The notes: a model not told the origin generated them from the letters alone. A stretch of 64,000 nt of DNA from Afipia sp049747295 (GCF_049747295.1 NZ_JBMHJM010000001.1:372001-436000), one strand, 5' to 3'; positions 35,043 through 44,462 are shown, numbered from the stretch's first letter. Numbers and translations are program-made.

Positions 35043-37736
35043 ATGAGCACCTATCGCCTCGACCATCTGTTCGCGCCGCGCTCCATCGTGCTGATTGGAG
35101 GCAGCCCGAAATCCAATTCGGTCGGCGGAACCACGCTGCGCAACCTCCGCGAGGGAGGCTTCAGCGGTCAGATCCACGTGATCAACCGCAAGTACCCCGA
35201 GATCGAGGGCATCAAGACGTTGCCTGACATCAAGGATGTGCCGGAAACACCGGACCTCGCGATCATCAGCGTCCCCCCGTCGTCCGTCGAAAGCGTCGTG
35301 AAGGCCGTCGGCGCGCGCGGCTGCCCAACCGCCATGATCCTCACCGCGGGTCTTGGACATGGCACGGGGTCCTTTACCGAAGCGATCGCTCAAGCCGCGC
35401 GTGCAACGAGCTTGCGGCTGATCGGACCTTCGCTCGGCATTCTCGTTCCGCGCATCAATCTCAACGCAAGCTTTGCCTCGCGCCTGCCGAAGGCGGGAGA
35501 CCTCGCGCTGATCTCGCAATCGGGCGCCATATCCACGGCTCTGGTCGAATGGGCGATGAACCGCAATGTCGGATTTTCGGCCATCGCATCGATGACGGAC
35601 AATCTGGACGTCGATTTCAGCGACCTGCTGGACTATTTCGCGCTCGACATCGAAACCCGCGCCATTCTCCTCTATGTCGAGTCCATCAGCGGTGCACGCA
35701 AGTTCATGTCGGCGGCCAGGGCTGCTGCCCGCGTCAAGCCGGTCGTTGTCATCAAGTCCGGGCGTCACAAACAAGGGGCGCGCGCCGCTGCCACGCACAC
35801 CGGTGCACTCGCAGGCTCTGATGCGGTCTATGATGCCGCGTTCCGGCGTGCCGGCCTGGTGCGCGTGCTTGATATGGATGAATTGTTCTCTGCTGCTGAA
35901 ACACTTGGACATCTTCAGTCATCGCATGGCCATCGGCTCGCTATCGTCAGCAACGGTGGCGGCCTCGGTGTTCTCGCCGTGGACAGATTGATTGATCTCG
36001 GTGGAGAACTCGCGAGTATATCGGAAGATATCAGAAAGGCTCTCGCGGCAGTCCTTCCAGAACAATGGTCGAACGCCAATCCGGTTGACATCCTTGGCGA
36101 CGCCGACGGCGATCGTTATGCGCGGGCTTGCGAGCTGATCCTCGGAGATACCGCCAATAACGCGCTCCTCGTCATGAATTCACCCAACACGTTGGCGTCT
36201 CCCGTCGAGAACGCGAAGTCGGTCGCGAACGCTGTCCTCAAGCATCGCAAGGAGACCTACTCCCGCAAACCGGTGTTCGCGGCCTGGGTTGGCGATGACG
36301 GCGAAGCCGCAGCAGCATTCGGCACGGCCGGCATTCCTCACTTTTCAAGCGAAGCGGATGCGGTGCGAGGCTTCATGCACATCGTACGTTACCGCGAGGG
36401 CCTCGACGTCGCCATGCAGACGCCGCCCAGCCTGCCGGAAGATTTCGCGCCGGACGTGATTGCTGGCCGCGCAATCATCCGAGAAGCGCTGAAAGACGAC
36501 CGGACCTGGCTCAGTCCGATCGAGATCACCGATCTCTTTGCCGCTTACGCCATTCCGATCGCGTCCGCTGTTCTGGCCCGCGACCCACGGCAGGCCGTTC
36601 GCGCGGCAGCGCCGCTCCTGGCGGAGGGCAATACGGTTGTCGTGAAAATCAGCTCGCCTGATATCCCGACCAAATCCGATGTCGGCGGCGTCCGGTTGAA
36701 TCTCACCAGCGAACGCGCCGTCCACGACGCGACCGCGGACATCCTCGAGCGCGCTCGCGCCATGAAGCCTGACGCGCGCATCGATGGCGTCACCGTGCAT
36801 CCGATGATCCTGCGACCTCGCGCCCGAGAGCTGATTGCCGGATTGGCCGATGATCCGACCTTCGGTCCGGTGGTGGTGTTCGGGCGCGGCGGCACTGCGG
36901 TCGAGGTCATCAATGACAAGGCGCTGGCGTTGCCGCCGCTCGATATGAATCTTGCCAAGGACCTGATCTCGCGCACCCGTGTGTCACGCATTCTCAAGAG
37001 CTACCGCGACGTCCCTGCCGCGAATGAGAATGCCGTCGCACTGTTGCAGGTTAAACTGGCCCAGATGGCCTCGGACATCCCCGAGATCCGGGAGCTGGAT
37101 ATAAATCCGCTGCTCGCCGACAAAGATGGCGTTATTGCTGCGGACGCCCGCGTGGTTATCGCGCCGCTCACCGAATCCATTCACGGATCGGGGCAATACC
37201 GCTTTGCCATCCGACCGTATCCGAAAGAATGGGAACGGCATCAGACGCTCAAGGATGGCCGGAAGATCTTTGTACGGCCGGTCCGTCCCGAAGACGAGCA
37301 TCTCTATCCGGAGTTCTTTGAGCATGTCAGCCGCGAAGACATCCGCTTGCGTTTCTTCTCCGCGATCAAGGAGCTGACTCATCCCTTCATTGCGCGCCTG
37401 ACCCAGCTCGATTATGCGCGTGCGATGGCGTTCATTGCGATCGAGGAGACCACCGGCAAGATGCTCGGCGTGGTGCGCCTGCATACCGACGCAGACTTCG
37501 CCAGCGCCGAATATGCGATTCTCGTGCGCTCAGACCTGAAAGGGATCGGTCTCGGATCGATGCTGATGCAGATGATCATCGAGTACGCCCGCGTGGAAGG
37601 CGTCCGCGAGATCCGCGGTCAGGTCCTGAACCATAACCACGCCATGCTCGACATGTGCAAGCGGCTCGGGTTTACCATCGGCCCAGACCCGCAGAACGGC
37701 GACGTGTCCCTCGTCGTTCTGCCGATCGTCAGATAA
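35043..37736 (+). CDS. ADP-forming acyl-CoA synthetase / GNAT acetyltransferase fusion
   Basis: An 897-aa three-part protein. Residues about 1-460 are a CoA-binding and ligase-CoA region (FAPRSIVLIGGSPKSNSVGG, ALISQSGAISTAL) with the motif AATHTGALAGS, where His252 is at the position of the phosphorylated histidine of ADP-forming acetyl-CoA synthetases. Residues about 470-700 form an ATP-grasp domain (VVKISSPDIPTKSDVGGV, VVVFGRGGTAVEVI, ELDINPLLA). Residues about 730-897 are a GNAT domain (SDLKGIGLGSMLMQMIIEYA). The layout is that of the Pat/PatZ protein-lysine acetyltransferases. In those I recall the His being lost, so this copy may still make acyl-CoA. It follows the Liv operon by 60 nt. 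Confidence 0.88.
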   Translation: MSTYRLDHLFAPRSIVLIGGSPKSNSVGGTTLRNLREGGFSGQIHVINRKYPEIEGIKTLPDIKDVPETPDLAIISVPPSSVESVVKAVGARGCPTAMILTAGLGHGTGSFTEAIAQAARATSLRLIGPSLGILVPRINLNASFASRLPKAGDLALISQSGAISTALVEWAMNRNVGFSAIASMTDNLDVDFSDLLDYFALDIETRAILLYVESISGARKFMSAARAAARVKPVVVIKSGRHKQGARAAATHTGALAGSDAVYDAAFRRAGLVRVLDMDELFSAAETLGHLQSSHGHRLAIVSNGGGLGVLAVDRLIDLGGELASISEDIRKALAAVLPEQWSNANPVDILGDADGDRYARACELILGDTANNALLVMNSPNTLASPVENAKSVANAVLKHRKETYSRKPVFAAWVGDDGEAAAAFGTAGIPHFSSEADAVRGFMHIVRYREGLDVAMQTPPSLPEDFAPDVIAGRAIIREALKDDRTWLSPIEITDLFAAYAIPIASAVLARDPRQAVRAAAPLLAEGNTVVVKISSPDIPTKSDVGGVRLNLTSERAVHDATADILERARAMKPDARIDGVTVHPMILRPRARELIAGLADDPTFGPVVVFGRGGTAVEVINDKALALPPLDMNLAKDLISRTRVSRILKSYRDVPAANENAVALLQVKLAQMASDIPEIRELDINPLLADKDGVIAADARVVIAPLTESIHGSGQYRFAIRPYPKEWERHQTLKDGRKIFVRPVRPEDEHLYPEFFEHVSREDIRLRFFSAIKELTHPFIARLTQLDYARAMAFIAIEETTGKMLGVVRLHTDADFASAEYAILVRSDLKGIGLGSMLMQMIIEYARVEGVREIRGQVLNHNHAMLDMCKRLGFTIGPDPQNGDVSLVVLPIVR

Positions 37737-37771
37737 GTGTATAAACCTGTGCGGACTGTACCGGAGAGCCC

Positions 37772-37852
37772 ATGTCGAGAATCATCATTTCAGCAATTAT
37801 CGCCGCGGCCCTGATCATTTGGGTCTACTTCGGCGTATTCATGCATCAATGA
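37772..37852 (+). CDS. 26-residue single-pass membrane peptide
   Basis: A small frame of 26 codons with an excellent start: GGAG at 37763-37766 and a 5-nt spacer before ATG 37772. The peptide is a basic N-terminus (MSR) followed by an almost unbroken hydrophobic helix (IIISAIIAAALIIWVYFGVF) and ends MHQ. It lies 35 nt after the synthetase/GNAT gene on the same strand, so it may be co-transcribed with it. I do not recognise a family. The clean initiation signal and transmembrane-like composition argue for a real gene, though chance cannot be excluded. Confidence 0.6.
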   Translation: MSRIIISAIIAAALIIWVYFGVFMHQ

Positions 37853-37865
37853 CAGATAAGTCTCG

Positions 37866-38918
37866 TTACGGGACCAGCACCGCGCGCCCGACAAGCTTGC
37901 CCTGCTGCAAATCGAGCAGCGACTCGTTGGCCTGCGACAGCGAACGACGCGTGACCGGGATCGGCGGAAGCTTCTTCTCGCGGACGAGATCGATTAGCTC
38001 CTGCGTTTCGCGCAAGCTGCCGACATAGCTGCCCTGAATCGTGATGGCCTTCATCGGAATCAGCGGCAACGCCCAGGGCGCACCACCACCAAACAGGCCA
38101 ACGATCACAAGTTTGCCACCCTTGGTGAGGCAATCGAATCCCAACGTGGCCGTGGCGGAATTTCCGACCAGGTCGATCGCGCCGCGGATCGGCCCACCTG
38201 CCTTTGCCATGATCTGCTGAAGAGCATCTGGAGCTGCGCCATCGACAGTCGCAAGCGCGCCTTCCTTCTCGGCTGCTTCACGTTTTTTCGCGTCAATATC
38301 GACCATGATGGCGCCCTTGCCGCCCATTGCCTTGAGCAATGACAATGCCATGAGGCCGAGACCACCGGCACCGAAGATCACGATCGGCTGATGGAGAAAG
38401 GCTTCGACTTTCTTGATCGCGCTGTAGGTGGTGACACCGGAGCAGGCATACGGCGCCGCCGTGACCGGATCGAGCCCCTTCAGATCGAGCAGGTAGCGCG
38501 GATGCGGCACCGTGATGTGATCGGAATACCCGCCGTCGCAATAGACCCCGAGCGAACGCGGCTTGGTGCACATGTTCTCGTCGCCGGCCTGACAGACCTC
38601 GCATTTGCCGCAGCCGATCCATGGGTACACGAGTCGCACGTCACCGATGGACACACCGCTCGCGTCTGGCCCCAGGGCGACCACTTCGCCCACGGTCTCA
38701 TGTCCCATGGTGAGGGGCAGGTTTACGCCACGATCTTTCAATGACAGCGGCTTGCGGCCGTGTCCCAGGTCGTATCCCCCCTCCCAAATGTGCAGATCGC
38801 TGTGGCAAACACCCGCGGCCTTCACCTTCAAAAGGACCTGCGAACCGGATGGTTGTGGGGTCGCGATGTCGACCTCCTTCAACGGCCCCTTAAATTCGGT
38901 GACCTGAAAACTCTTCAT
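37866..38918 (-). CDS. Zinc-dependent alcohol dehydrogenase
   Basis: A 350-aa medium-chain NAD(P)-dependent dehydrogenase. Catalytic zinc ligand Cys38 (GVCHSD) and His73-Glu74 (MGHETVG) are present, and Cys103, 106, 109 and 117 (CGKCEVCQAGDENMC) bind the structural zinc. The Rossmann motif is FGAGGLGLMAL. ATG 38918 is chosen since GGGAG lies 7 nt upstream, although the frame is open to 39155. Divergent from a LysR gene that may control it, with 225 nt between. Primary or diol alcohols are probable substrates. Confidence 0.92.
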   Translation of the reverse strand: MKSFQVTEFKGPLKEVDIATPQPSGSQVLLKVKAAGVCHSDLHIWEGGYDLGHGRKPLSLKDRGVNLPLTMGHETVGEVVALGPDASGVSIGDVRLVYPWIGCGKCEVCQAGDENMCTKPRSLGVYCDGGYSDHITVPHPRYLLDLKGLDPVTAAPYACSGVTTYSAIKKVEAFLHQPIVIFGAGGLGLMALSLLKAMGGKGAIMVDIDAKKREAAEKEGALATVDGAAPDALQQIMAKAGGPIRGAIDLVGNSATATLGFDCLTKGGKLVIVGLFGGGAPWALPLIPMKAITIQGSYVGSLRETQELIDLVREKKLPPIPVTRRSLSQANESLLDLQQGKLVGRAVLVP

Positions 38919-39143
38919 CGCGTTTCTCCCTGAATCTTTAGAATGTTTGCACGCAGCCGTTTCGAGCAACAGCCGCGAATATCTGGTGGAATAGATGCGC
39001 GCAACGCGCCCGCTGTCAATACAGCCGCGTCGAATGGCAGGCATCAACGAGGGCGTGAAACCTGATCGAAGATGCCGTATGGATGATCTGAAGATTGTCG
39101 CCGGTGTAAGCCGCCGCGGCAGAGGAAAACTGAAAGCCGCGAG

Positions 39144-40052
39144 ATGAGCGACCAATTTGACTGGAATCTTGTCAGATCGTTTTTGGCGATCACCCGTTCC
39201 GGCAGCATGACGGCAGCCGCGAAGCGGTTGAAAATCGACTATTCGACCCTCAGCCGCCGCATCGCCGCGCTTGAAGCCTCGCTGGGTGCCCAGTTGTTTG
39301 ATCGGCGCACCAGCGGTTCATCCCTGACCGAAGCAGGCGAACGCTTGCTTGAGATGGCCGAGCAGATGGATCAGCTTGCCACGTCGGTCGAGCAATCGAT
39401 CGGAACAGCAACGCTGCAGGCAACGGGCGCGGTGCGGATCGGCACTCCGGACGGCTTCGGAACGCGCTTTCTCGCCCCCCGCCTTGGCATGCTGTGTGAC
39501 CGTCATCCCGACCTCACCGTTGAGCTGGTCGCGATGCCGCGCGAATACAATCTTTCCCGCCGCGAAGCAGACATCGCAGTCACAGTGACGCAGCCGAGCG
39601 AAGGCAGGCTTCATGCCCGCAAGATCACCGACTACGAGCTAGGCCTCTACGCATCGCGCACCTATCTCGCCAATCATCCAGCGATCGACAGCACCGGCGA
39701 TGTGCCATCGCACCGCTTCATCTCATACATTGAGGACCTGATCTTCTCGCCGGGGCTTGAATATACCCATTTCGTATCGCCCGACCTGCGTCCGGCGATC
39801 AAGAGCTCGAACCTCATCGCTCAGCTCAACTCCACGATTGCCGGCGCCGGGCTTTGCGTATTGCCCTGCTTCATCGCCAAGCACGAACCGGAACTCGTCC
39901 GCGTTCTGCCCGCACGTTTCAAACTCATCAGATCTTTTTGGCTGATGCTGCATAGCGACCTGCGAAACATCGCGCGCGTCCGTGTGACGGCGGACTTCAT
40001 TGCCGAGCAAGCCGCAAAGGCACAAGCTGAATTTCTTCCGCCCGAGTCGTGA
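39144..40052 (+). CDS. LysR family transcriptional regulator
   Basis: A 302-aa regulator. The N-terminal helix-turn-helix is WNLVRSFLAITRSGSMTAAAKRL through STLSRRIAALEASLGAQLF (residues about 5-55), followed by an effector-binding domain (VRIGTPDGFGTRFLAPRLGML). Divergent from the zinc alcohol dehydrogenase at 38918, the usual position of a LysR gene and its target. One of only two DNA-binding regulators in the window. Confidence 0.93.
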   Translation: MSDQFDWNLVRSFLAITRSGSMTAAAKRLKIDYSTLSRRIAALEASLGAQLFDRRTSGSSLTEAGERLLEMAEQMDQLATSVEQSIGTATLQATGAVRIGTPDGFGTRFLAPRLGMLCDRHPDLTVELVAMPREYNLSRREADIAVTVTQPSEGRLHARKITDYELGLYASRTYLANHPAIDSTGDVPSHRFISYIEDLIFSPGLEYTHFVSPDLRPAIKSSNLIAQLNSTIAGAGLCVLPCFIAKHEPELVRVLPARFKLIRSFWLMLHSDLRNIARVRVTADFIAEQAAKAQAEFLPPES

Positions 40053-40075
40053 GAAAGCCTGAGAACGAGGCCCGT

Positions 40076-41026
40076 TTAGTGGCCCCCGTAATTGTTGTTA
40101 TAGTTATTCCCGTAGGTGTTGCAGCTTCCACAGCCTGTCGGCGGCGGCTGCGTTGTGGGCTGAACAACCTGCTGAGTCTGGTTCGCCTGCGACTTGTTCT
40201 TCGCGACCGCATTCCCGCCATCGAAGACCGAGAAGTATCCCAGCGGATCAGTCCCCGGCGGCTTTGCCGGATCAGTCACAATCGTTCTGCCGAGGCCAAT
40301 TCGCGCCGCCATTGCATCGGTTGGCAGATCTGTCACGCCGCCTGTCTGGCCGGGCGCACTTGTCAGTGACGCCATGACTTTCTGCAACAGAAAGTCGGGA
40401 ACCGGGAAAGGTTCGGGAATAGGATCATTCGGCCCGCTGACCCAGGTCATATAGCCCGGCCTGATAGTGGCCTGACCTGCACCGTTCTTGATCGTAATCG
40501 TGCCGACATGGCCAATGACAATCTGTCCCTTGGCCTGCATCAGTTTCGGATCAGATCCCGCAAACCCCGGCGGAATGGGGTAGATCACCGTTGCAACGCC
40601 ACCGCGGATACCCAGCGTTGCCACGGGCGTGTTGATGCGGACGCCCGCTGTATGGCTGATCTGTCCGCCGACAAGGCGCATGACGCCCTTGCTGACGGTG
40701 GCGACCATGTTGCCGGTACCGGCCTTCGGGTCGTAAACATATTCGTCGATCACGATATTGCTGTTTCGTCCGACATTCAGCGTGGAGGTGTCGGGAAACA
40801 AAATCTGCGTCGAGCCCTGAGCCGACGTCCGCACTCGTTCCTTGTAGATAATATTTGTGCCGATCGTGAGAGTTCGCGATGCTGCTCCCGGCGGTGTCCC
40901 TGTCGCCTCAATATTCACGGCACCGACACGACCGGAATTTTGCGCGTGAGCCGGCGAAACCAACGCTCCTGCAACGCAGACGATTGCGAAGAACGGCGAG
41001 AACCAAATCTGCTTGCGGACGATCAT
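40076..41026 (-). CDS. FecR-domain periplasmic protein
   Basis: A 316-aa protein with a Sec signal (FFAIVCVAGALVSPAHAQN) and a central FecR domain of about 100 residues (KERVRTSAQGSTQILFPDTSTLNV, ATVSKGVMRLVGGQI, INTPVATLGIRGG). Unlike sigma-factor-linked FecR it has no membrane anchor or sigma gene nearby. The C-terminus is a low-complexity Gln/Pro-rich stretch and a tail at residues 297-316 with a CGSC pair and repeated Asn/Tyr/Gly, ending in His. It lies 10 nt after the TPR/outer-membrane barrel gene and is likely to function with it in the cell envelope. Confidence 0.88.
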   Translation of the reverse strand: MIVRKQIWFSPFFAIVCVAGALVSPAHAQNSGRVGAVNIEATGTPPGAASRTLTIGTNIIYKERVRTSAQGSTQILFPDTSTLNVGRNSNIVIDEYVYDPKAGTGNMVATVSKGVMRLVGGQISHTAGVRINTPVATLGIRGGVATVIYPIPPGFAGSDPKLMQAKGQIVIGHVGTITIKNGAGQATIRPGYMTWVSGPNDPIPEPFPVPDFLLQKVMASLTSAPGQTGGVTDLPTDAMAARIGLGRTIVTDPAKPPGTDPLGYFSVFDGGNAVAKNKSQANQTQQVVQPTTQPPPTGCGSCNTYGNNYNNNYGGH

Positions 41027-41036
41027 GCGGCTCTCC

Positions 41037-42401
41037 TCAGAACCGGGCCGTTGGCCCGAACATTACCGAGAAATTATCCAGGCGATAGTTCGGCAGCGTT
41101 GAATCGGTGCGATCGTATTGAACCGCGGTTGAGAGACCGAAGGTCTTCGTCAGTGGCATATCGAACAACGCGCCGACCGACCAGGTGCCGTCGCGGCGGA
41201 CTGTCAGAGGATCGATGAAGGGATTGGCGGCATCGAATCGGGTGTCGATACGCCGCACGAACGGCGCCACGCTCCAGTTCCGTGAGATCATCTCAAACGG
41301 CGGCGCGAACTCGAACGTCAGGGCGGCCTCGGCTCCCCATTGATCAAAGGATTGAAATGCAAATGCGGACTCACCGCGCCGATAGAGGCCGCGCATGTCG
41401 AGTTTGATCTGTTGCGCGATCAACAGGCTGCCGGACACTCCGGTAGTAAACCAGTCGCCCGAATTGAAACCCGACACAGGTGTGAGGTTGCCGTTTTGGA
41501 AGTCGGCGCGGCGCCAGTCGAAATCGGTGCCGAACGAAAACCGGTTGTTGACCGGAAATTGCAGAGCCACGCCTGTGCCGATCGTCGAAAAATAAGATGA
41601 ACCACCGAGCCAGGTGTTTCCGCCGGCGATATATGGCTTGATGGTCGCTCCCGGAAGAAGCTCGGGAGCAAGCGCCAGTCTTGGCCCAAAACTGAGGTCG
41701 AAGAAACCGACATTCAAGTCAGGCAAACGAACCTGCTGTGTCAGGTAACCGACTGCCCGCGTCTCCAGCACATCTCCGTGCTGGTTCTGCAAATCATAGT
41801 CATGGCTGACGCCGGCAAGACCGAACCAGTTGACGTCGCTCTTCTGGCGCGCCGTTGGCAACAGTGCGAGATCGTTACCGCCAAGCCGAAGGATGCCGCT
41901 GCCCGGAGCATAGCTCGCGTTCGACTGAGAACGGATCCCGGTCTGCACGAATCCGGACAATCTGCTTGGCTGAAGCTGCTTCTCTGTTTGTGGCAGATAC
42001 GTCTCGATACGCTCTTTCGTGATGGCATCGACATCCGGACTGGCGAGAGCCTCGCGGAAATACCGCTGGGCCATCTCGTAAGAGCCCAGACGGAAATACA
42101 GCGCGCCCAGCTCGTATTTTACCCGCGTCAGGCGCGGATTGTAGAACAGCAAACGTTCAAGCGCGCCGATCGCGGCCTCGTAATCGCTGCGTGCCGTTGC
42201 AACCCTGACAAACTCAAACGTGAGTTCATGGTTTGCCGGGTTTCGCACCATCTGCTGGAAGAGCTGATCCTGCTCCTGCGCACTCTCTGCCTGCGCGGAA
42301 TGATGTGCCCCAAGAACGATCGCGCAAATAGCCAGGAAACCTGAGCGGCAAACGAGAACCGCTCGTCCAAACAGCCGCCGTCGATGCACAACAACAACCA
42401 T
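41037..42401 (-). CDS. TPR-containing outer-membrane beta-barrel protein
   Basis: A 454-aa envelope protein. After a hydrophobic N-terminal signal (FLAICAIVLGAHHSAQAES), residues about 40-145 hold tetratricopeptide-like helices (YEAAIGALERLLFYNPRLTRVKYELGALYFRLGSYEMAQRYFREAL region). The rest has alternating aromatic beta-strand stretches (FSFGTDFDWRRADFQNG) and ends in Phe (GPTARF), the usual outer-membrane insertion signal. The layout recalls the surface lipoprotein assembly modifier/TPR-barrel group, but no assembly function is shown. The start is uncertain: ATG 42401 is used; TTG 42422 is the alternative. It is the first gene of the pair with the FecR protein. Confidence 0.75.
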   Translation of the reverse strand: MVVVVHRRRLFGRAVLVCRSGFLAICAIVLGAHHSAQAESAQEQDQLFQQMVRNPANHELTFEFVRVATARSDYEAAIGALERLLFYNPRLTRVKYELGALYFRLGSYEMAQRYFREALASPDVDAITKERIETYLPQTEKQLQPSRLSGFVQTGIRSQSNASYAPGSGILRLGGNDLALLPTARQKSDVNWFGLAGVSHDYDLQNQHGDVLETRAVGYLTQQVRLPDLNVGFFDLSFGPRLALAPELLPGATIKPYIAGGNTWLGGSSYFSTIGTGVALQFPVNNRFSFGTDFDWRRADFQNGNLTPVSGFNSGDWFTTGVSGSLLIAQQIKLDMRGLYRRGESAFAFQSFDQWGAEAALTFEFAPPFEMISRNWSVAPFVRRIDTRFDAANPFIDPLTVRRDGTWSVGALFDMPLTKTFGLSTAVQYDRTDSTLPNYRLDNFSVMFGPTARF

Positions 42402-42885
42402 TAAAATACATTCCAAACGCAAAAACTATCCGATCCAGAAATCATAAAATCTCCGCGTATTCAACGCCATAAAGACAGATTGCGTGGCCGGATTGCTACA
42501 GGTGTGAACAAAGATGGCTTCGAGCGAGACCGCAAATATCAGCGGGCCGAACATGCCCCGATCATTGTCATCCAGGTTCGTCGCGACGGGAGTAAACGAG
42601 GTTCAATCGTGATTGGATTTCATTGCGGTACACTCTGCTGTGGCCCCGATGGCCGAGGTGCGCCGGGCAGCGCGAGCCAGCCATACAGCGTGCTATGGCG
42701 GCAAAAAAAGCAAAACCCCTTGCAGTTTCGAGCCGATTGTCGAGCAACTGCGACGACCACGCTGCGGTATACCAGCGTCTTTTTCGCAACGCAGCCCTCG
42801 GCTTGCCCGCGACCTCGAATGATTGCATTGAGAAGGTGCGCTCAAATAAGCAAAAGACTTCAAAGATTCAGGGAGACAATTGCAC
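42402..42885. promoter_or_regulatory. Intergenic region between divergent barrel and DUF35 genes
   Basis: A 484-nt stretch with promoters for both divergent operons. Open frames on the plus strand exist, but none has a good start signal or protein-like composition and the longest run into the DUF35 gene in the wrong frame. I see no RNA gene. Confidence 0.35.
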
Positions 42886-43296
42886 ATGGCTGAACCCGCG
42901 CGTGCCCGCCCATTGCCCACGCCCGAAACCAAGCATTTCTGGGATGGAACCCAAGCCGGCGAGCTAAGGCTGCAACGCTGCGACGATTGTTCGCACGTCT
43001 ACTTTCCGCCGCGCCCGTTCTGCCCCTCCTGCGCCTCTCGCAACGTCAGCATCTTCAACGCCAGCGGCAAGGCGACGCTCTACAGCTACGTCATCCATCA
43101 TCGACCGGCTCCCGGCTTCACGCCACCTTATGCCATCGCCGTGGTTGAACTCGCGGAAGGGCCGCGCATGATGACCAACATCATCGATTGTCCGCAGACG
43201 CCGGAGGCGCTCGAACTCGATATGAAGCTTGAAGTCGCGTTCGAGACGCTCGACGACAAGGTCACCCTCCCCGTGTTCCGTCCCGCGAAGGGGTAA
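42886..43296 (+). CDS. Zn-ribbon/OB-fold protein (DUF35), thiolase partner
   Basis: A 136-aa protein. Four cysteines at 32, 35, 46 and 49 (RCDDCSHVYFPPRPFCPSC) form a zinc ribbon, followed by an OB-fold half (KATLYSYVIHHRPAPGF). DUF35 proteins bind thiolase-like enzymes and acyl-CoA. It sits 5 nt before a thiolase-family gene, so the pair likely forms one complex. ATG 42886 is used; TTG 42880 is 4 nt from GGGAG and might be the real start. Confidence 0.9.
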   Translation: MAEPARARPLPTPETKHFWDGTQAGELRLQRCDDCSHVYFPPRPFCPSCASRNVSIFNASGKATLYSYVIHHRPAPGFTPPYAIAVVELAEGPRMMTNIIDCPQTPEALELDMKLEVAFETLDDKVTLPVFRPAKG

Positions 43297-43301
43297 CGCT
43301 G

Positions 43302-44441
43302 ATGCGCAGAAATCAGGTTGCCGTCGTCGGTGCGGCAGAGACCACACGGCTCGGCGTCATTCCCGACATGTCGCAGATCCAGCTTCATGCGGATGCTGCG
43401 CTGAATGCGTTGGCCGATGCCGGATTGAAATTGTCGGACATCGACGGCATTGCCACGGCGGTGGAAACACCGCAGCAACTGGCGCACTATCTAGGCATTA
43501 CGCCAACATGGGTAGACGGCACATCGGTGGGCGGTTGCTCGTTCATGCTGCACGTTCGTCACGCCGCTGCCGCGATCGAAGCCGGGCTTTGCAAAACCGT
43601 ATTGATCACGCACGCCGAAAGCGGCCGCTCGATGATCGGAAAGCCGCCGCGTCACGTGCCGGCCGACAGCCTCGCAGGACAATTCGAGCAGCCATTCGGG
43701 GCATGGGGACCGCCCAGCCTGTTTCCAATTCCCGTGCTGCGCTACATGAAGACCTACGGCATCACCCATGAGCAGATCGCGATGGTGTCCGTGGTGCAGC
43801 GCGAATGGGCGGCCAAGAATCCGCGCTCGACCTACAAGGATCCGATTACCGTCGCGGACGTTTTGAACTCGAAGATGATCGCCTACCCGTTCCGCATCCT
43901 GCAGTGCTGCCTGGTGACGGATGGCGGAGGCGCGCTGATCCTGACCAGCGCCGATCGTGCGAAGGACTTCCCGCAAAAGCCCGTCTACGTTCTCGGCACC
44001 GGCGAGAGCGTCGAAACGCCAATGGTCAGCCAAATGGAGACCTTCAACTCATCTCGCGCATTCAAGGTTGCAGGACCAACTGCGTTCCGCGAGGCCGGCA
44101 TCGCGCACAAGGACGTCGATCATCTGATGATCTATGACGCTTTTGCGCATCTTCCGCTGTTCGGACTCGGTGATCTCGGCTTCATGCCGCATGAGGAAAC
44201 CGGCAAATTTATCGCTGACCGTAACACCGCCATCGGCGGTAAGCTGCCGATGAATACCAATGGCGGCGGGTTAAGCTACATGCACTCCGGCATGTACGGC
44301 ATGTATGCGCTCCAGGAGAGTGTGCGGCAGATGCGTGGTATCGCACCGGCACAAGTGCCGAATGCGAAGATTTCCGTCTGCCACGGCGTGGGCGGCATGT
44401 TCGCCGCTTCGGGCACCATCATCTTCACCAACGAACGTTGA
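43302..44441 (+). CDS. Thiolase-superfamily enzyme (SCP-x/Ltp2-like)
   Basis: A 379-aa protein of the non-decarboxylating thiolase-like group. The nucleophile-position cysteine is Cys79 in SVGGCSFM, and Cys360 in VCHGVGGMFAASG is in the second active-site loop. The usual GNPSGG is replaced by NTNGGG, as in SCP-x/Ltp2-like relatives. Ltp2-type enzymes pair with DUF35 proteins and act as retro-aldolases on steroid CoA esters. This gene has the same neighbour, so it might be an acyl-CoA aldolase or a thiolase. It is followed by a multifunctional-type SDR. Confidence 0.85.
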   Translation: MRRNQVAVVGAAETTRLGVIPDMSQIQLHADAALNALADAGLKLSDIDGIATAVETPQQLAHYLGITPTWVDGTSVGGCSFMLHVRHAAAAIEAGLCKTVLITHAESGRSMIGKPPRHVPADSLAGQFEQPFGAWGPPSLFPIPVLRYMKTYGITHEQIAMVSVVQREWAAKNPRSTYKDPITVADVLNSKMIAYPFRILQCCLVTDGGGALILTSADRAKDFPQKPVYVLGTGESVETPMVSQMETFNSSRAFKVAGPTAFREAGIAHKDVDHLMIYDAFAHLPLFGLGDLGFMPHEETGKFIADRNTAIGGKLPMNTNGGGLSYMHSGMYGMYALQESVRQMRGIAPAQVPNAKISVCHGVGGMFAASGTIIFTNER

Positions 44442-44462
44442 GAACAACAGGACATCAATAAA

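Noticed and set aside
42480..42967. Plus-strand open frames in the gap before the DUF35 gene
   Set aside because: No credible ribosome-binding site, cysteine- and arginine-rich random-like translation, and overlap with the DUF35 gene in another frame.
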